From assembly GCA_014378765.1 (NCBI GenBank), contig JACMNA010000158.1, positions 1-42,082 on the forward strand: DNA of 42,082 nucleotides, read 5' to 3'. Every line of letters begins with the position of its first letter. Within the stretch, counting starts at the first letter, position 1. This document shows positions 25,119 through 34,339 of the stretch, piece by piece. The notes below the pieces were generated by a model, which did not search any database, had not been told where the DNA came from, and saw only the letters and a list, made by a program, of their open reading frames with translations. The DNA is from Bdellovibrio sp. Its GTDB lineage: Bacteria > Bdellovibrionota > Bdellovibrionia > Bdellovibrionales > Bdellovibrionaceae. The translations under genes were made by a program, and so were the position numbers.

Positions 25119-26621
25119 TTAATCGTTTTGTTTAAACCATGCCCAAAAAGGCTTGCCGCGCATTTGATCTTTAAGATGTTGTCTAGCGTGAATAACAAAG
25201 TCTTTATGTTCATCTTCACATAAAATCAAACTTGGCACTTCCCCATCAATCAGAGCGTGCAAATTTTTGTTTATTACGCTTCGATCTTTACCATTAAAGG
25301 CGGTCTCTAGGCTTTGAATTTTTAAATCTATATTTTTGTTAGCGAAGCTGGTATTGTTGTAGGCACCATTTGATTTCCAAACCGAACTGAGCACAATTTG
25401 ATTTTGATCTTGCCGGTCTAAATAAGCCTGAAATTTTTTGTCACGCAACAGGGCCCAAAAGTGATTCGCTTCGATAAATTTTAATTCAATGTTAATTCCG
25501 TACTTCTTCATTGATTCGGCTAACGTTGATAAAATTAGTTCTTCAGTTGCTGAATTGTAATTAACTTCAAATTTTAATGACCCGGTTAAGTTTTCAAGCA
25601 CTCCGTCAGTGTTTTTGTCTTTCCAGCCAAGCTCTTTCAATATTTTCTGACCCTCTTCAACTGAAAATTGGGCTTGCGGAGGTTTTTTTAATCCAATTTT
25701 GCTGCAAAGCAAATCGCGGTCGATCAGCTTGTTCAGGGCCAATCGAAATTGTTTATTTTTAAAAAGTGGGATTTTTAAGTTAAAGAAAATTTGCTGAACC
25801 CAATTTGAACTTTTATTTTGATCATCAATAATTAGATGGAGACGCTTGGGTGAAAAGGCTAGAAAGTTTTTAACAAAGCCAGAATTATTAATTGGAAAGG
25901 CATCGATTTGATTTTTTTCGAAATAGGCTGCCACGGTTGTTTCGCTAGGAATATGTAAGAATTCAATTTGTTCAAGCGAGAACCAATCGGCCAAAGTGCT
26001 GTCGCGATATCCCCACCAATTATTATTTTTAACCAAAGTAACCTTATCGCCAGATTCAAATTTCAATAATTTATAGGGTCCTGAGCCCATAATTGACTTA
26101 TTATAAACCGAAATATTTGAATTATTGTAAAAATGTTGAGGTAGAATTCGTAACGATACGGAAATATTTTTCCAAAGTTCAAACTGGGGACTTTTAACCG
26201 AAAATTCAAATTTGCGTGGGCTTAAAATTTTAAATTTTTCAATTCCAATAAAAGAATCACGCCACGGGCTTTTATAAGCCAAGTCGAATAAATGTTCATA
26301 GCTAAATTGCACATCTTTCGAAGTAATGGGTTTGCCATCTGCCCACGTGGCTTCGCGCAATTCAAATGTGTAAACTTTTTTATTTTTTGAAACTGACCAG
26401 TTTTTTGCAAGCCCCGGTAGAAACTCATCACGGCTGCCGGGTTTTTCAATTAATAAAAAGTCAAAAATCAGTTGGTGAACTTTCCACTCAGTAAGTCCTG
26501 TAGCAGAAAAAGGACTTAAACTATAAATTGGTTCTAAAGATCCATAAACGAACGGCTTTATATCTTTCGCCTCAGAAAAAAAGGCTGCAAAAAAAACAAT
26601 GCAAAATATTTTTTTAAACAC
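25119..26621 (-). CDS. Solute-binding protein, family 5 (peptide-type)
   Basis: 500 residues from GTG 26621, chosen because it yields a proper signal peptide (MFKKIFCIVFFAAFFSEA); the earlier TTG does not. The VYTFELREATWADGKPITSKDVQFSYEHLFD region is the hallmark of SBP_bac_5 periplasmic binding proteins that deliver oligopeptides, dipeptides or nickel to ABC importers. No permease or ATPase gene is adjacent. Its GTG overlaps the TAG stop of the upstream secreted-protein gene by one base, so the two are coupled. The ligand is unknown. Confidence 0.85.
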   Translation of the reverse strand: MFKKIFCIVFFAAFFSEAKDIKPFVYGSLEPIYSLSPFSATGLTEWKVHQLIFDFLLIEKPGSRDEFLPGLAKNWSVSKNKKVYTFELREATWADGKPITSKDVQFSYEHLFDLAYKSPWRDSFIGIEKFKILSPRKFEFSVKSPQFELWKNISVSLRILPQHFYNNSNISVYNKSIMGSGPYKLLKFESGDKVTLVKNNNWWGYRDSTLADWFSLEQIEFLHIPSETTVAAYFEKNQIDAFPINNSGFVKNFLAFSPKRLHLIIDDQNKSSNWVQQIFFNLKIPLFKNKQFRLALNKLIDRDLLCSKIGLKKPPQAQFSVEEGQKILKELGWKDKNTDGVLENLTGSLKFEVNYNSATEELILSTLAESMKKYGINIELKFIEANHFWALLRDKKFQAYLDRQDQNQIVLSSVWKSNGAYNNTSFANKNIDLKIQSLETAFNGKDRSVINKNLHALIDGEVPSLILCEDEHKDFVIHARQHLKDQMRGKPFWAWFKQND

Positions 26622-27160
26622 TACTTCGTGAGGTTCATTGGCAAGCGACAAAAAGACGTCATCATGCCGCTAGCATACGTTATATAAAGTAAATCTTTAG
26701 TTTGTGGATTTTGTCTTACCCAATAAATATAGGCTGGATTGCCATTATCATATGTAACAACCACGCGCCCGGCATTAGCGACGGTCGTAATTTGCCCGTG
26801 CTCAAGCCAATAAGGATTCATTTCGGTTCGAGCCGTTGGCACTGACCAAGTGGCAAATTCATTGGTCTCGGCGAAAAAAGAAAATATTGTAGAAAAGTTC
26901 CACCCGGTATTTTTTTGATCTAAAAACACCACGGCGTGATGGGCATGCTCTGGAGCATAGATTCCTAAATGATGACATTCACCACTGTAAACGGCCGGTT
27001 GGGCGTCGGGTAGCTGGCCCACATCATTAAACTCAGCGAGCAAATTTTTCATATAATCAGTGCAGCCCTCATAGCAAGCTCCGGTTGGCAGCTGTGGCAG
27101 TTCTGCGGCCCAAGACCAAACGGCAAAAAAAGGAACAAGAAAAATCATGTATTTAATCAT
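26621..27160 (-). CDS. Secreted protein coupled to the solute-binding protein
   Basis: 179 residues from ATG 27160, which has a GGGGTG site upstream and a good signal peptide (YMIFLVPFFAVWSWAA). The mature protein has about four cysteines (ACYEGC, GECHH, FCRLP), two likely disulfides, and many aromatic residues. No family recognised. Its stop overlaps the start of the solute-binding protein, which suggests the two act together in the periplasm. Confidence 0.6.
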   Translation of the reverse strand: MIKYMIFLVPFFAVWSWAAELPQLPTGACYEGCTDYMKNLLAEFNDVGQLPDAQPAVYSGECHHLGIYAPEHAHHAVVFLDQKNTGWNFSTIFSFFAETNEFATWSVPTARTEMNPYWLEHGQITTVANAGRVVVTYDNGNPAYIYWVRQNPQTKDLLYITYASGMMTSFCRLPMNLTK

Positions 27161-27324
27161 TAAAACACCCCAGTTGTTTGTGAGTACGCTAGCAGGGCTT
27201 AAAATAAATGTACAAGAATTACATTCGATTGCTTTGAAAAATATATCCGGTTGCAAGCTTTAACAAGCAGGAATCAACGCAATCAGTTATATTTCTAATT
27301 CGTAACTTTTTGCACGGAGTCGGT

Positions 27325-28236
27325 ATGAAAAAAGCAAATTATAAATTTCTTTTCTTATTTTTCATTATAACTTTTAAATTCAATCCAGTTCTTGCCTTAG
27401 CTACGAAGCCGGCCGAACCCAAGCCACAAGTGATCATTCAAGAAGTTAAACCTGTTGCCGATGCCAAAAAATTACTTTATCCGGCCCAAGTTCAAGCCAA
27501 AATTAATTCGACGGTAACCGCAGACCTCGAAGGCCACATAAAAAAAGTTTTAAAAAATATAGGTGCGCCGGTAAAAGCCGGTGAAGTCGTATTATACTTA
27601 GAAAATCAAGACCCAGCATTTACGTACGCCAGCATTCCAGTAAGGGCGCCCGTTTCTGGAGTGTTAAGCCAATTGAGCGTGCAACCCATGTCGAAAGTCT
27701 CGAAGGGCGAAAAGTTATTTTCGGTTATTAACACCGAAAAACTTAAAGTAAATGTTGAAGTGCCCTCATCTGAAATTAGCAAATTGGCGGTTGGGCAATT
27801 AGGCACGTTCTTCGCTAATCCTCAAGACGAAGCCGGCACCAAGGTGCAAGTGGTTGGCGTAAGCCCAATCATTGATCCACGGTCTGGTACGGCGACGGCC
27901 GAGATAGAATTCTTAACCAATGAACCTACGTATAAAACAATTGCGCCGCGAATTGGTATTGTGGGGCAAGTCTCGTTTGAAATTATTTCGGGCGAAGTCA
28001 TGTTACTTCCTGAAAATGCTCTGAGTTACGTAGGCGGTAAACCAACGGTAAGAGTTATTGATGCCCAATTTAAGAACCAACGCCGTGAAGTCGTGTTAGG
28101 TGAACAACGCGAAAGTTTATTTGTAATAAAATCAGGCCTTAAAAATGGCGAAAAAGTAATTGTCCGCGCGAATCGCACACCCAAAGATAATGAAGTCGTC
28201 GAAGTCAAGTCAGCCGATGAAAAGGATAAAAAATAG
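27325..28236 (+). CDS. RND efflux periplasmic adaptor (HlyD/AcrA family)
   Basis: 303 residues from ATG 27325 (CGGAG site); the upstream ATG gives no improvement. A signal peptide ends near ALA, then come the lipoyl half-motifs (VTADLEGHIKKVLKNIGAPVKAGEVVLYLENQ and PVRAPVSGVLSQLSV), no long coiled-coil hairpin between them, a beta-barrel domain and a membrane-proximal domain (ALSYVGGKPTVRVID). The adaptor joins the inner-membrane pump to the outer-membrane channel. The lipoyl halves are closely spaced, so the alpha-hairpin must be very short, unlike AcrA. Its stop overlaps the pump's GTG start by one base. Confidence 0.85.
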   Translation: MKKANYKFLFLFFIITFKFNPVLALATKPAEPKPQVIIQEVKPVADAKKLLYPAQVQAKINSTVTADLEGHIKKVLKNIGAPVKAGEVVLYLENQDPAFTYASIPVRAPVSGVLSQLSVQPMSKVSKGEKLFSVINTEKLKVNVEVPSSEISKLAVGQLGTFFANPQDEAGTKVQVVGVSPIIDPRSGTATAEIEFLTNEPTYKTIAPRIGIVGQVSFEIISGEVMLLPENALSYVGGKPTVRVIDAQFKNQRREVVLGEQRESLFVIKSGLKNGEKVIVRANRTPKDNEVVEVKSADEKDKK

Positions 28237-31200
28237 TGGAAGGGTTTTATTCAAAACCTTTACGAATATATTTAATTATGGGCGCCCTTGCGGCGTGGGG
28301 CCTTTTTAGCGGAACAAAATTGCCAGTTTCACTATTCCCAATGAGCAGTCAGCCGACAATTTCCGTTAGTCTGAGCTATGGGTCTTTATCTTCTCAACAA
28401 TTTTTTGAATCAGTCGGTCGAGATTTAGAAGCAAAGTTGCAGACGGCCAAAGCCGATGGAATGAGCGTTGATAAAATCACAACTGACTATAATGACCAAA
28501 ACGTTCGGTACCGAGTTAAGTTTGGTTGGGGAACAAATCCAGATGAAGCACAAAAAGCGGTCGAGACAATTGCAATGGCTTTTGTTTCTACTCGCGAACT
28601 AAGTATCCGGCGTAGTTTGAGTGTTAGATACTGGAGTGATAATCAAGGCTTCTTGGCCATAAGCTTTTATAGCCCACTAAGATCTTTGGACAGTTTGTAT
28701 GAGTCGCTATTGCCTCTAACGAAGCCAATGCAAGCCAATGTTCCAGACGCAAATGGCGTTGATCTTTATAATCCCAACAAAAAAGAAATTAGCGTTAAAC
28801 TATCACCCGAAAAATTAGCCCTACATCAGTTATCGACAATGCAAATCGAAAATTCTTTAAGAGAATCTGTTATTTCGCTTAACGGTGGAACAATTCACCT
28901 TGGTGAAAAAGAGATTCAGTTAACTATTCCAAAGGCGGCTAATTCGATTGATTACCTTAAATATATTCGCGTTTCGCCTTTAAATACGGCGCCGGTGCTT
29001 CTTAAGGACGTGGCGGAAATTAGCGTGATAGTGTCTAAAGAAAGTTCGAGAAAATTTAAAACCAGTGGTGTAGAAAGTCTTATTCTTTTTGCTGAACCCA
29101 AAGAGGGTGGCAATATTAAGCGAATGGCCGATGACGTAATGGCCGAATTAAAAAAAATTGAAAAACAGCTTCCTAAAGACGTCGAATACAAAATCCTAGT
29201 TAATCCATCAGATTTTATTAACCAAAGTATCATGGGCGTCATTAAAGAGGTGGGCGTCGCCGCCTTTTTAGCCGTCGCGGTTTTGTTTCTATTTATTGGC
29301 AGTTTAAAAAACGTGGCGACCGCGGCGATAGAAATCCCACTCAGTTTGATTATGGCTTTCATATTGATGCGATTAACAGGTATGAATCTAAACCTTATTT
29401 CATTGGGTGGGCTTGCCCTTTCGGCCGGAATGAACGTTGATGCATCTGTCGTGGTGTTAGAGAATATATTTCGCCATCTTGAAGGCAAAGCAAAAAATAT
29501 TAGTTACGCCGAAAAAATAAAAATTGTTATGGGTGCAGTTAACGAAGTGAAGCTTCCAATCATTGCTTCGACCATTGCTTCTTTAGTTGTATTTACACCC
29601 TTAATTTTTACTAAGGGATTAACCAATGCCCTTCTAGGTGATTTAGCCAAGGCGGTCGTGTTTTCCCATGGCCTTTCTGCGATCGTGGCCTTGATATTAG
29701 TTCCAACCATTCGATTGCATCTCATGAAGTCTGGCGACGTCACGCATCCAGTTTCTCCGATTGAGGGTGTACTAAAAAGAATTGAGAGTTTTTATCGACG
29801 AACATTAACGTACTTTTTAAAATCGAAGAGCGCTCAAATTGCAATGGTTCTAGCAGTTGTTATTTCATTACCGTTATTAGTTATGTTCGTAGTGCCGAAA
29901 CTTAAAAAAGAAGTTATGGGTCGGCCCGAAACTGATTGGTTGATTGTCGGCATCTATTCGCCGGTAATGAGTGCCGCTAAAGAGATGGAATCTGAAATTG
30001 CTCGGCTTGAAGAAAGTTTATTTAAAAATTTCGACAAAAAAATAAAATATACGTTTACGCAGATCAACGGGGCCAATAATGGCTACGTGATGATGCGCTT
30101 AGATTCAAGAAAAGAAGTTGAAGCTTTGTCGGCAAAAGCGGAAGAGCTTTATAAAAACACGCCAACGCTATTTTACTTTGTAGAGCGTTGGAACCCGAGT
30201 GAATTAGAAATTCCAGACCCACCCTTGTTAGAACTTAACGTTGTGGGTGGCAGTCCTGAAAAGCGTCTGTTAGTGGCCGAAGACATCTTATCAAAATTTT
30301 CTGACCAAGGCGTTTACGATAATGTTGAGTCACGTCCATCGACATCTCGGAATCAATTTATCTCGATTGAACCATTAGGCCACTTTACCGCTGAGTTAGA
30401 AGTAATGGGTCGCGCTGAGTTATCTCATTACTTAAGAACAGCTTCAGACGGCATTTACGTTGATGATGTTTCTGAAGGGGCTAAAGCCCTTCCAATTTAT
30501 ATGCGGTTTCCTGATTCGCGGACCTCATCAATTTTGCAGCTGCAAGCCCTGCCGATTGGTTTTGACGGGCGATTGATACCACTAGGGGCGTTAGCTCAAT
30601 TTACCTTGAAGCCTAAAGCTCCAGAAATTTATAGGGTTAATCAAACTTCTTTAGTTCGCATTAGTGGCAAACTTAAAAAAATAAATGAATCAATGGCTAA
30701 AGATCACCGCATTAAAGCTGAAGCAATTATTGAACAGCAACGTGAAAAACTAAGGCTTGATAAATCAACAAGTGCCGCCGATTTGCCGTCGTTGAATATT
30801 GCAATTGCCGATATTGAGTTGCAACAAGCATTAGACCAATTAAAGACGGCCGTTATTATTTCCGCCTTATTAGTTTTTCTGGTTATGATTATTCAATTAG
30901 GTGATGTTATCCAAGCTAGCCTAGTGATGGTCTCGATTCCACTGGGTATGATTGGCGTTATCATTTCATTATTTATTTTTAAGAGCAGCCTTTCACTTAA
31001 TTCGGGGCTGGGTACTATATTATTAAACGGAATTGCCGTCGCAAATAGTATTATATTAGTCGATTTTATTCAGAAGTTGTTTGTGCAAGGCCGTTCGGCC
31101 TTAAACGCAACGGTCGATGCTTCGACCACTCGGCTACGACCCATTCTTATGACGTCATTAACGACGGTATTAGGTATGTTGCCAATTGCTTTAGGCTTGG

Positions 31201-31415
31201 GTGAGGGTGGTCAAATACTGCAACCACTGGGTGTCGCAGTCTGCGGGGGCCTGTGGATCTCTGCCTTAATGACACTTTATATTGTACCGGCTTTGCAATA
31301 CCAGTATTTGAAATTCAAAGAAAAACAACAGACGCAAAACTTTAGCGATGAAGTTAATCAAACTCAATTTTTAGAAGAACGCATGAATTCGAGATCACCA
31401 GGAATGGATTTATGA
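28236..31415 (+). CDS. RND-family efflux pump, inner membrane
   Basis: 1059 residues, the full size for an AcrB/MexB-like pump. Twelve helices, with two large periplasmic loops. The helix-4 motif is GMNVDASVVVLENI, keeping one aspartate and having alanine where AcrB has a second, as in CusA-like metal pumps and several uncharacterised branches. The second half repeats GTILLNGIAVANSIILVDF and TSLTTVLGMLPIALG. It starts with GTG overlapping the adaptor stop, and its end overlaps the next gene by four bases. The substrate is not predictable; drugs, lipids or metals are all possible. Confidence 0.92.
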   Translation: MEGFYSKPLRIYLIMGALAAWGLFSGTKLPVSLFPMSSQPTISVSLSYGSLSSQQFFESVGRDLEAKLQTAKADGMSVDKITTDYNDQNVRYRVKFGWGTNPDEAQKAVETIAMAFVSTRELSIRRSLSVRYWSDNQGFLAISFYSPLRSLDSLYESLLPLTKPMQANVPDANGVDLYNPNKKEISVKLSPEKLALHQLSTMQIENSLRESVISLNGGTIHLGEKEIQLTIPKAANSIDYLKYIRVSPLNTAPVLLKDVAEISVIVSKESSRKFKTSGVESLILFAEPKEGGNIKRMADDVMAELKKIEKQLPKDVEYKILVNPSDFINQSIMGVIKEVGVAAFLAVAVLFLFIGSLKNVATAAIEIPLSLIMAFILMRLTGMNLNLISLGGLALSAGMNVDASVVVLENIFRHLEGKAKNISYAEKIKIVMGAVNEVKLPIIASTIASLVVFTPLIFTKGLTNALLGDLAKAVVFSHGLSAIVALILVPTIRLHLMKSGDVTHPVSPIEGVLKRIESFYRRTLTYFLKSKSAQIAMVLAVVISLPLLVMFVVPKLKKEVMGRPETDWLIVGIYSPVMSAAKEMESEIARLEESLFKNFDKKIKYTFTQINGANNGYVMMRLDSRKEVEALSAKAEELYKNTPTLFYFVERWNPSELEIPDPPLLELNVVGGSPEKRLLVAEDILSKFSDQGVYDNVESRPSTSRNQFISIEPLGHFTAELEVMGRAELSHYLRTASDGIYVDDVSEGAKALPIYMRFPDSRTSSILQLQALPIGFDGRLIPLGALAQFTLKPKAPEIYRVNQTSLVRISGKLKKINESMAKDHRIKAEAIIEQQREKLRLDKSTSAADLPSLNIAIADIELQQALDQLKTAVIISALLVFLVMIIQLGDVIQASLVMVSIPLGMIGVIISLFIFKSSLSLNSGLGTILLNGIAVANSIILVDFIQKLFVQGRSALNATVDASTTRLRPILMTSLTTVLGMLPIALGLGEGGQILQPLGVAVCGGLWISALMTLYIVPALQYQYLKFKEKQQTQNFSDEVNQTQFLEERMNSRSPGMDL

Positions 31416-32647
31416 ATTTTTTAATCATGCTCTCTTTACTTTTGCCGTTGTACGCGAAAGCCAATCCCTCGTTTTTTGATGACCTTGAAAAAATTCAAGA
31501 AAAAAGCACAACTTTAAAAAGTGAAGAAGAACGTTTACGAGCCACCTCGGATCAATTGCTAGCTAAAAAACTTTTCTGGACACCTACTCTCAGCATTTCA
31601 GCGGGCCGCCAACAGCGCCATGATAATATTACGAACATTGCGGGCTCGGAGCTAACTCAAACTGCAGACTACTGGAAGGCTAATGCCGCCCTTAATTTAT
31701 TTAAAGGCGGCGGCGACTGGGATGAAAAGAATGCGGCCGAAGCTCATTATCTAGCCCAGAAATATAAAGTTCTTGATGAGTCCATTAAGCTAGATGTGAA
31801 GGCCGCGGAATTGATTTTTCAACGTCTGTATTTGAAGGATGTTCTGCAAACTACTAAAAAACTGGTCAAGTTGCGGCAAGATTCACACCGTATTGTGAAT
31901 GAAAAATACAAGCAAGGTAAGTCGCCGCTGCAAGAAGTGCGCAAGTCAGAAATAGATCAAGTGCAACAGCTTTCAAGGCTTAGAAATTTAGAGATTCAGG
32001 TTTTAGAAAACCAGGCCCTTTGGAAAACCTTATTAATTGACGACGTTGCCACCCAAAATTGGCCCTTTCAAGCGAATCTATCAATTGCATTTAATAGTAA
32101 ATCAAGAACGCCTGAACTAAACAGTTTAGAAAATGCAACGGCCGCGACCGAAAGTTTATATAAAGCTGCCAAAGCTTATCACTGGCCCAGTCTTGATTTA
32201 ACGGCTGAATATAAAGAAAGCCCACTTAATGAACGAACAACCCAACAGTGGGTTGCGGGCGTACAGCTAACGATTCCAATTTGGAGTCGGTATGATACGT
32301 CAGCACAGTCAGCCCTGGCCTACGCTGAATTCGTTACGAATAAAAGTCGCCTAGATAACTTACGTCGTTCAGAACTGGCGCAAAAAGAAATTCTTAATTC
32401 AAGGGTTGAGTTAGCTAGACAAAATTTATTAGACGCTAAAAAAAGTTTTGAGCAGTCAGAAAACCTTTACCAAGACATGCTTAAAAGCTTTCGGTTTGGT
32501 CGCATGTCGATGAATGAATTATTAATCGAACAGAACCGACTTATCGAAAGCCAAATGAACTTAAGTCAAAGCCAATTAGATTTTCACAAAATGCTGATAG
32601 AAGGCTGTGCCATCGCCGGCTTGCGCCCAAGAAATTGTCTTCAATGA
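31412..32647 (+). CDS. TolC-like outer-membrane factor
   Basis: 411 residues with a signal peptide (MNFLIMLSLLLPLYAKA). Two long helical repeats, the first with AAEAHYLAQKYKVLDESIKLDVKAAE-like heptads and the second with FEQSENLYQDMLKSFRFGRMSMNELL, are the outer-membrane efflux protein pattern. With the preceding genes it completes a tripartite exporter from cytoplasmic membrane to outside. It overlaps both neighbours by four bases (ATGA), so all are made from one message. Confidence 0.88.
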   Translation: MNFLIMLSLLLPLYAKANPSFFDDLEKIQEKSTTLKSEEERLRATSDQLLAKKLFWTPTLSISAGRQQRHDNITNIAGSELTQTADYWKANAALNLFKGGGDWDEKNAAEAHYLAQKYKVLDESIKLDVKAAELIFQRLYLKDVLQTTKKLVKLRQDSHRIVNEKYKQGKSPLQEVRKSEIDQVQQLSRLRNLEIQVLENQALWKTLLIDDVATQNWPFQANLSIAFNSKSRTPELNSLENATAATESLYKAAKAYHWPSLDLTAEYKESPLNERTTQQWVAGVQLTIPIWSRYDTSAQSALAYAEFVTNKSRLDNLRRSELAQKEILNSRVELARQNLLDAKKSFEQSENLYQDMLKSFRFGRMSMNELLIEQNRLIESQMNLSQSQLDFHKMLIEGCAIAGLRPRNCLQ

Positions 32648-33171
32648 AAATTCTTTTAAAGACTTTTGCTGTTTTTGCAATTATTTTTCTAATTGGCAAA
32701 AGACTGGCCCCCATTGGTGATATCGCTGCTGTTGAAAAACAAGTTCAGGCCATTAACAAGGTTATTGAAAAAAAATCTATAGGTGGAACCAATAAAACTT
32801 CAGTTGCCGAATTTCAGATGCAAATGTTTGCTCTTGTAAAAATGAATTCTGGTCAAATAAAAGAACGCCGAAGCTTCAGTCCTTCCGAGCAAGCCGCCAT
32901 CAGCGAGTTTTTAAACAGCTCGAAAAAACAGTGGCCTCCACAAAGAATGAAATCAGATGATAAGAAATTAGAACAATTAGCAATACTCATTGCAAATAAA
33001 ACTTTAGAACCGAATGAAAGTTTGCAGCAGATTAAAAAAATCGAACTGTGGCAAGAGCAAGTTCCTGCGAACAGCGAAGAAAATATTGAACTTGAAAATA
33101 ACAAAGTGGCCGAAAAAGAAGTTAAATCGCTTAGCTCGCAAATTAAAATATATGAAACAAACCTACGATAG
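32644..33171 (+). CDS. Membrane-anchored extra component of the RND operon
   Basis: 175 residues from ATG 32644 (ATGA overlap with the TolC-like gene). A single N-terminal helix (FAVFAIIFLIGKRLAPIG) anchors it, and the rest is a hydrophilic, helix-prone domain rich in Lys, Glu and Gln. No family recognised. The tight overlap makes an accessory role for the exporter likely, for example in assembly or energy coupling, but that is inference. A two-way terminator follows. Confidence 0.6.
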   Translation: MKILLKTFAVFAIIFLIGKRLAPIGDIAAVEKQVQAINKVIEKKSIGGTNKTSVAEFQMQMFALVKMNSGQIKERRSFSPSEQAAISEFLNSSKKQWPPQRMKSDDKKLEQLAILIANKTLEPNESLQQIKKIELWQEQVPANSEENIELENNKVAEKEVKSLSSQIKIYETNLR

Positions 33172-33172
33172 C

Positions 33173-33206
33173 AAAAAAAAAGAGAAAGCCTAAGCTCTCT
33201 CTTTTT
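33173..33206. terminator. Bidirectional terminator between convergent genes
   Basis: AAAAGAGA/AGC and GCT/TCTCTTTT arms enclose a CTAA loop, with an A-run on the left and T-run on the right, so it can act on both the RND operon and the convergent small gene at 33231-33488. Confidence 0.75.
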
Positions 33207-33230
33207 GTGAACAAACTGTTCTTAAACAAA

Positions 33231-33488
33231 TTACTTAGTTTCAGTAGTTGTTTTAGTCTCAGTTGTTTTCTTAACGTTTCCGTCTTTGTATTCTTTAGTT
33301 GTCTCAGTTGCTTTTTCAGAGTGCTCAACGCCGTCTGATTTGCTAACTTTTTTGTGCTTCTTTACAGTTTTCTTTGTTCCAGTGATTGGATTTTTTGAAA
33401 CGTCAGTTGTATCTTTGTTTTCAACTTCAGAAAAAGCCATAGAACCAGTTAATAAAGCAGCCGCTAAAATCATCATTGCAGTTTTCAT
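33231..33488 (-). CDS. Small secreted Lys/Thr/Glu-rich protein
   Basis: 85 residues. A clean signal peptide (MKTAMMILAAALLTGSMAFS) is followed by a charged, repetitive tail: KKTVKKHKKVSKSDG, then EKATETTKEYKDG and a threonine-rich end with three ETKTTTETK-like steps. There are no cysteines. It is probably an unfolded periplasmic or secreted protein. An AGGAG site precedes ATG 33488, and a hairpin lies in the leader. Function unknown. Confidence 0.6.
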   Translation of the reverse strand: MKTAMMILAAALLTGSMAFSEVENKDTTDVSKNPITGTKKTVKKHKKVSKSDGVEHSEKATETTKEYKDGNVKKTTETKTTTETK

Positions 33489-33505
33489 AAAACTCCTATT
33501 TTTGC

Positions 33506-33525
33506 AAAGCGGTTCATTCCGCTTT
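33506..33525 (-). promoter_or_regulatory. Leader hairpin of the small secreted gene
   Basis: AAAGCGG (33506-33512) pairs with CCGCTTT (33519-33525) around a six-base loop, about ten bases upstream of the AGGAG site of the minus-strand gene. It may stabilise the message. Confidence 0.4.
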
Positions 33526-33754
33526 TGAATTTATTACTAATATAAGATGAGGTTGCTGCGGTCAAATCGCGTTAAGTCTAAAGTTATTGTCATTGAGTAA
33601 ATATGCCTTGCCACCTAGCTAAATATTTAAGCATTAACTTTTAAAGTAAGTATATTTGCTTTTTTATCAGGCTAATTTAGGGCCACAATGACTCGAAATT
33701 CATTGGTACTATTTTTGTAATAAGAAAATCGTAATCAAACCAAATGGAGGAAAA

Positions 33755-34237
33755 ATGAAGTTATTATTATCAGGATTGTTATTAGTATGCGGACTTTCTG
33801 CACAAGCAACACAAGTTCAATCTTCACCAGTTAAATCGATCGGCATAGAAGATATCATTAGTATAATTGGTGGCGTCGCTGGCGGCCAACAAACTCGTGA
33901 CTGGAGTCCGGGTCGTCCCGAACGCGGTGGTTTAAGTTGCGTTGCGAATGATGCGGGCTATGAAGAACATAACGGTGGACATTACAGCTGTGGCGAATGT
34001 TTACGTGAACATGACAATTGTGTTGAAACTTGTACTGAAGTTGGAAACGTTCAGTGTGAGGCCCAAGGATATAACCGTCGCGGACGTTTAGTATCTTTTG
34101 TGGGTGAAGGCTATGACCAGCGAGATGCACAAAACGATGCTTTAGATCAGTGTGATTACAGAGCAAGTAATTGTCGCGTAGTACGCTGCGGACAAGCGCG
34201 TGGAAGATCAACTTCTCGCGACTGTCGCGGTTGGTAA
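33755..34237 (+). CDS. Secreted cysteine-rich protein
   Basis: 160 residues with a signal peptide (MKLLLSGLLLVCGLSAQA). The mature part contains ten cysteines, grouped as CxxC (CGEC), DNCVETC, single QC sites, DQCDY, SNCRVVRC and DC, an even number that could make five disulfides. The second half (GYDQRDAQNDALDQCDYRAS) has an alternating Ala/Asp helix followed by C-x6-C, loosely like DUF4189-type proteins. A strong GGAGG site lies before ATG 33755 and a terminator follows. Family uncertain. Confidence 0.6.
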   Translation: MKLLLSGLLLVCGLSAQATQVQSSPVKSIGIEDIISIIGGVAGGQQTRDWSPGRPERGGLSCVANDAGYEEHNGGHYSCGECLREHDNCVETCTEVGNVQCEAQGYNRRGRLVSFVGEGYDQRDAQNDALDQCDYRASNCRVVRCGQARGRSTSRDCRGW

Positions 34238-34302
34238 TCGTTTAAGCTGAAATAATAGTATTTAAAAAATTTAATAGTGAAATACTAAAACTATTTTTGA
34301 AG

Positions 34303-34331
34303 AAGCCTTTGCGAAAGCAGGGGCTTTTTCA
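34303..34331 (+). terminator. Rho-independent terminator
   Basis: AAGCCTTTGC (34303-34312) pairs with GCAGGGGCTT (34317-34326) across a GAAA tetraloop, with two G-T pairs, followed by T residues. It lies 65 bases past the cysteine-rich gene. Confidence 0.8.
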
Positions 34332-34339
34332 TTTTTAAA

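Noticed and set aside
28952..29488. 178-codon open frame antisense to the RND pump gene
   Set aside because: The plus-strand pump is full length and family-typical throughout; the antisense frame has no recognisable pattern.
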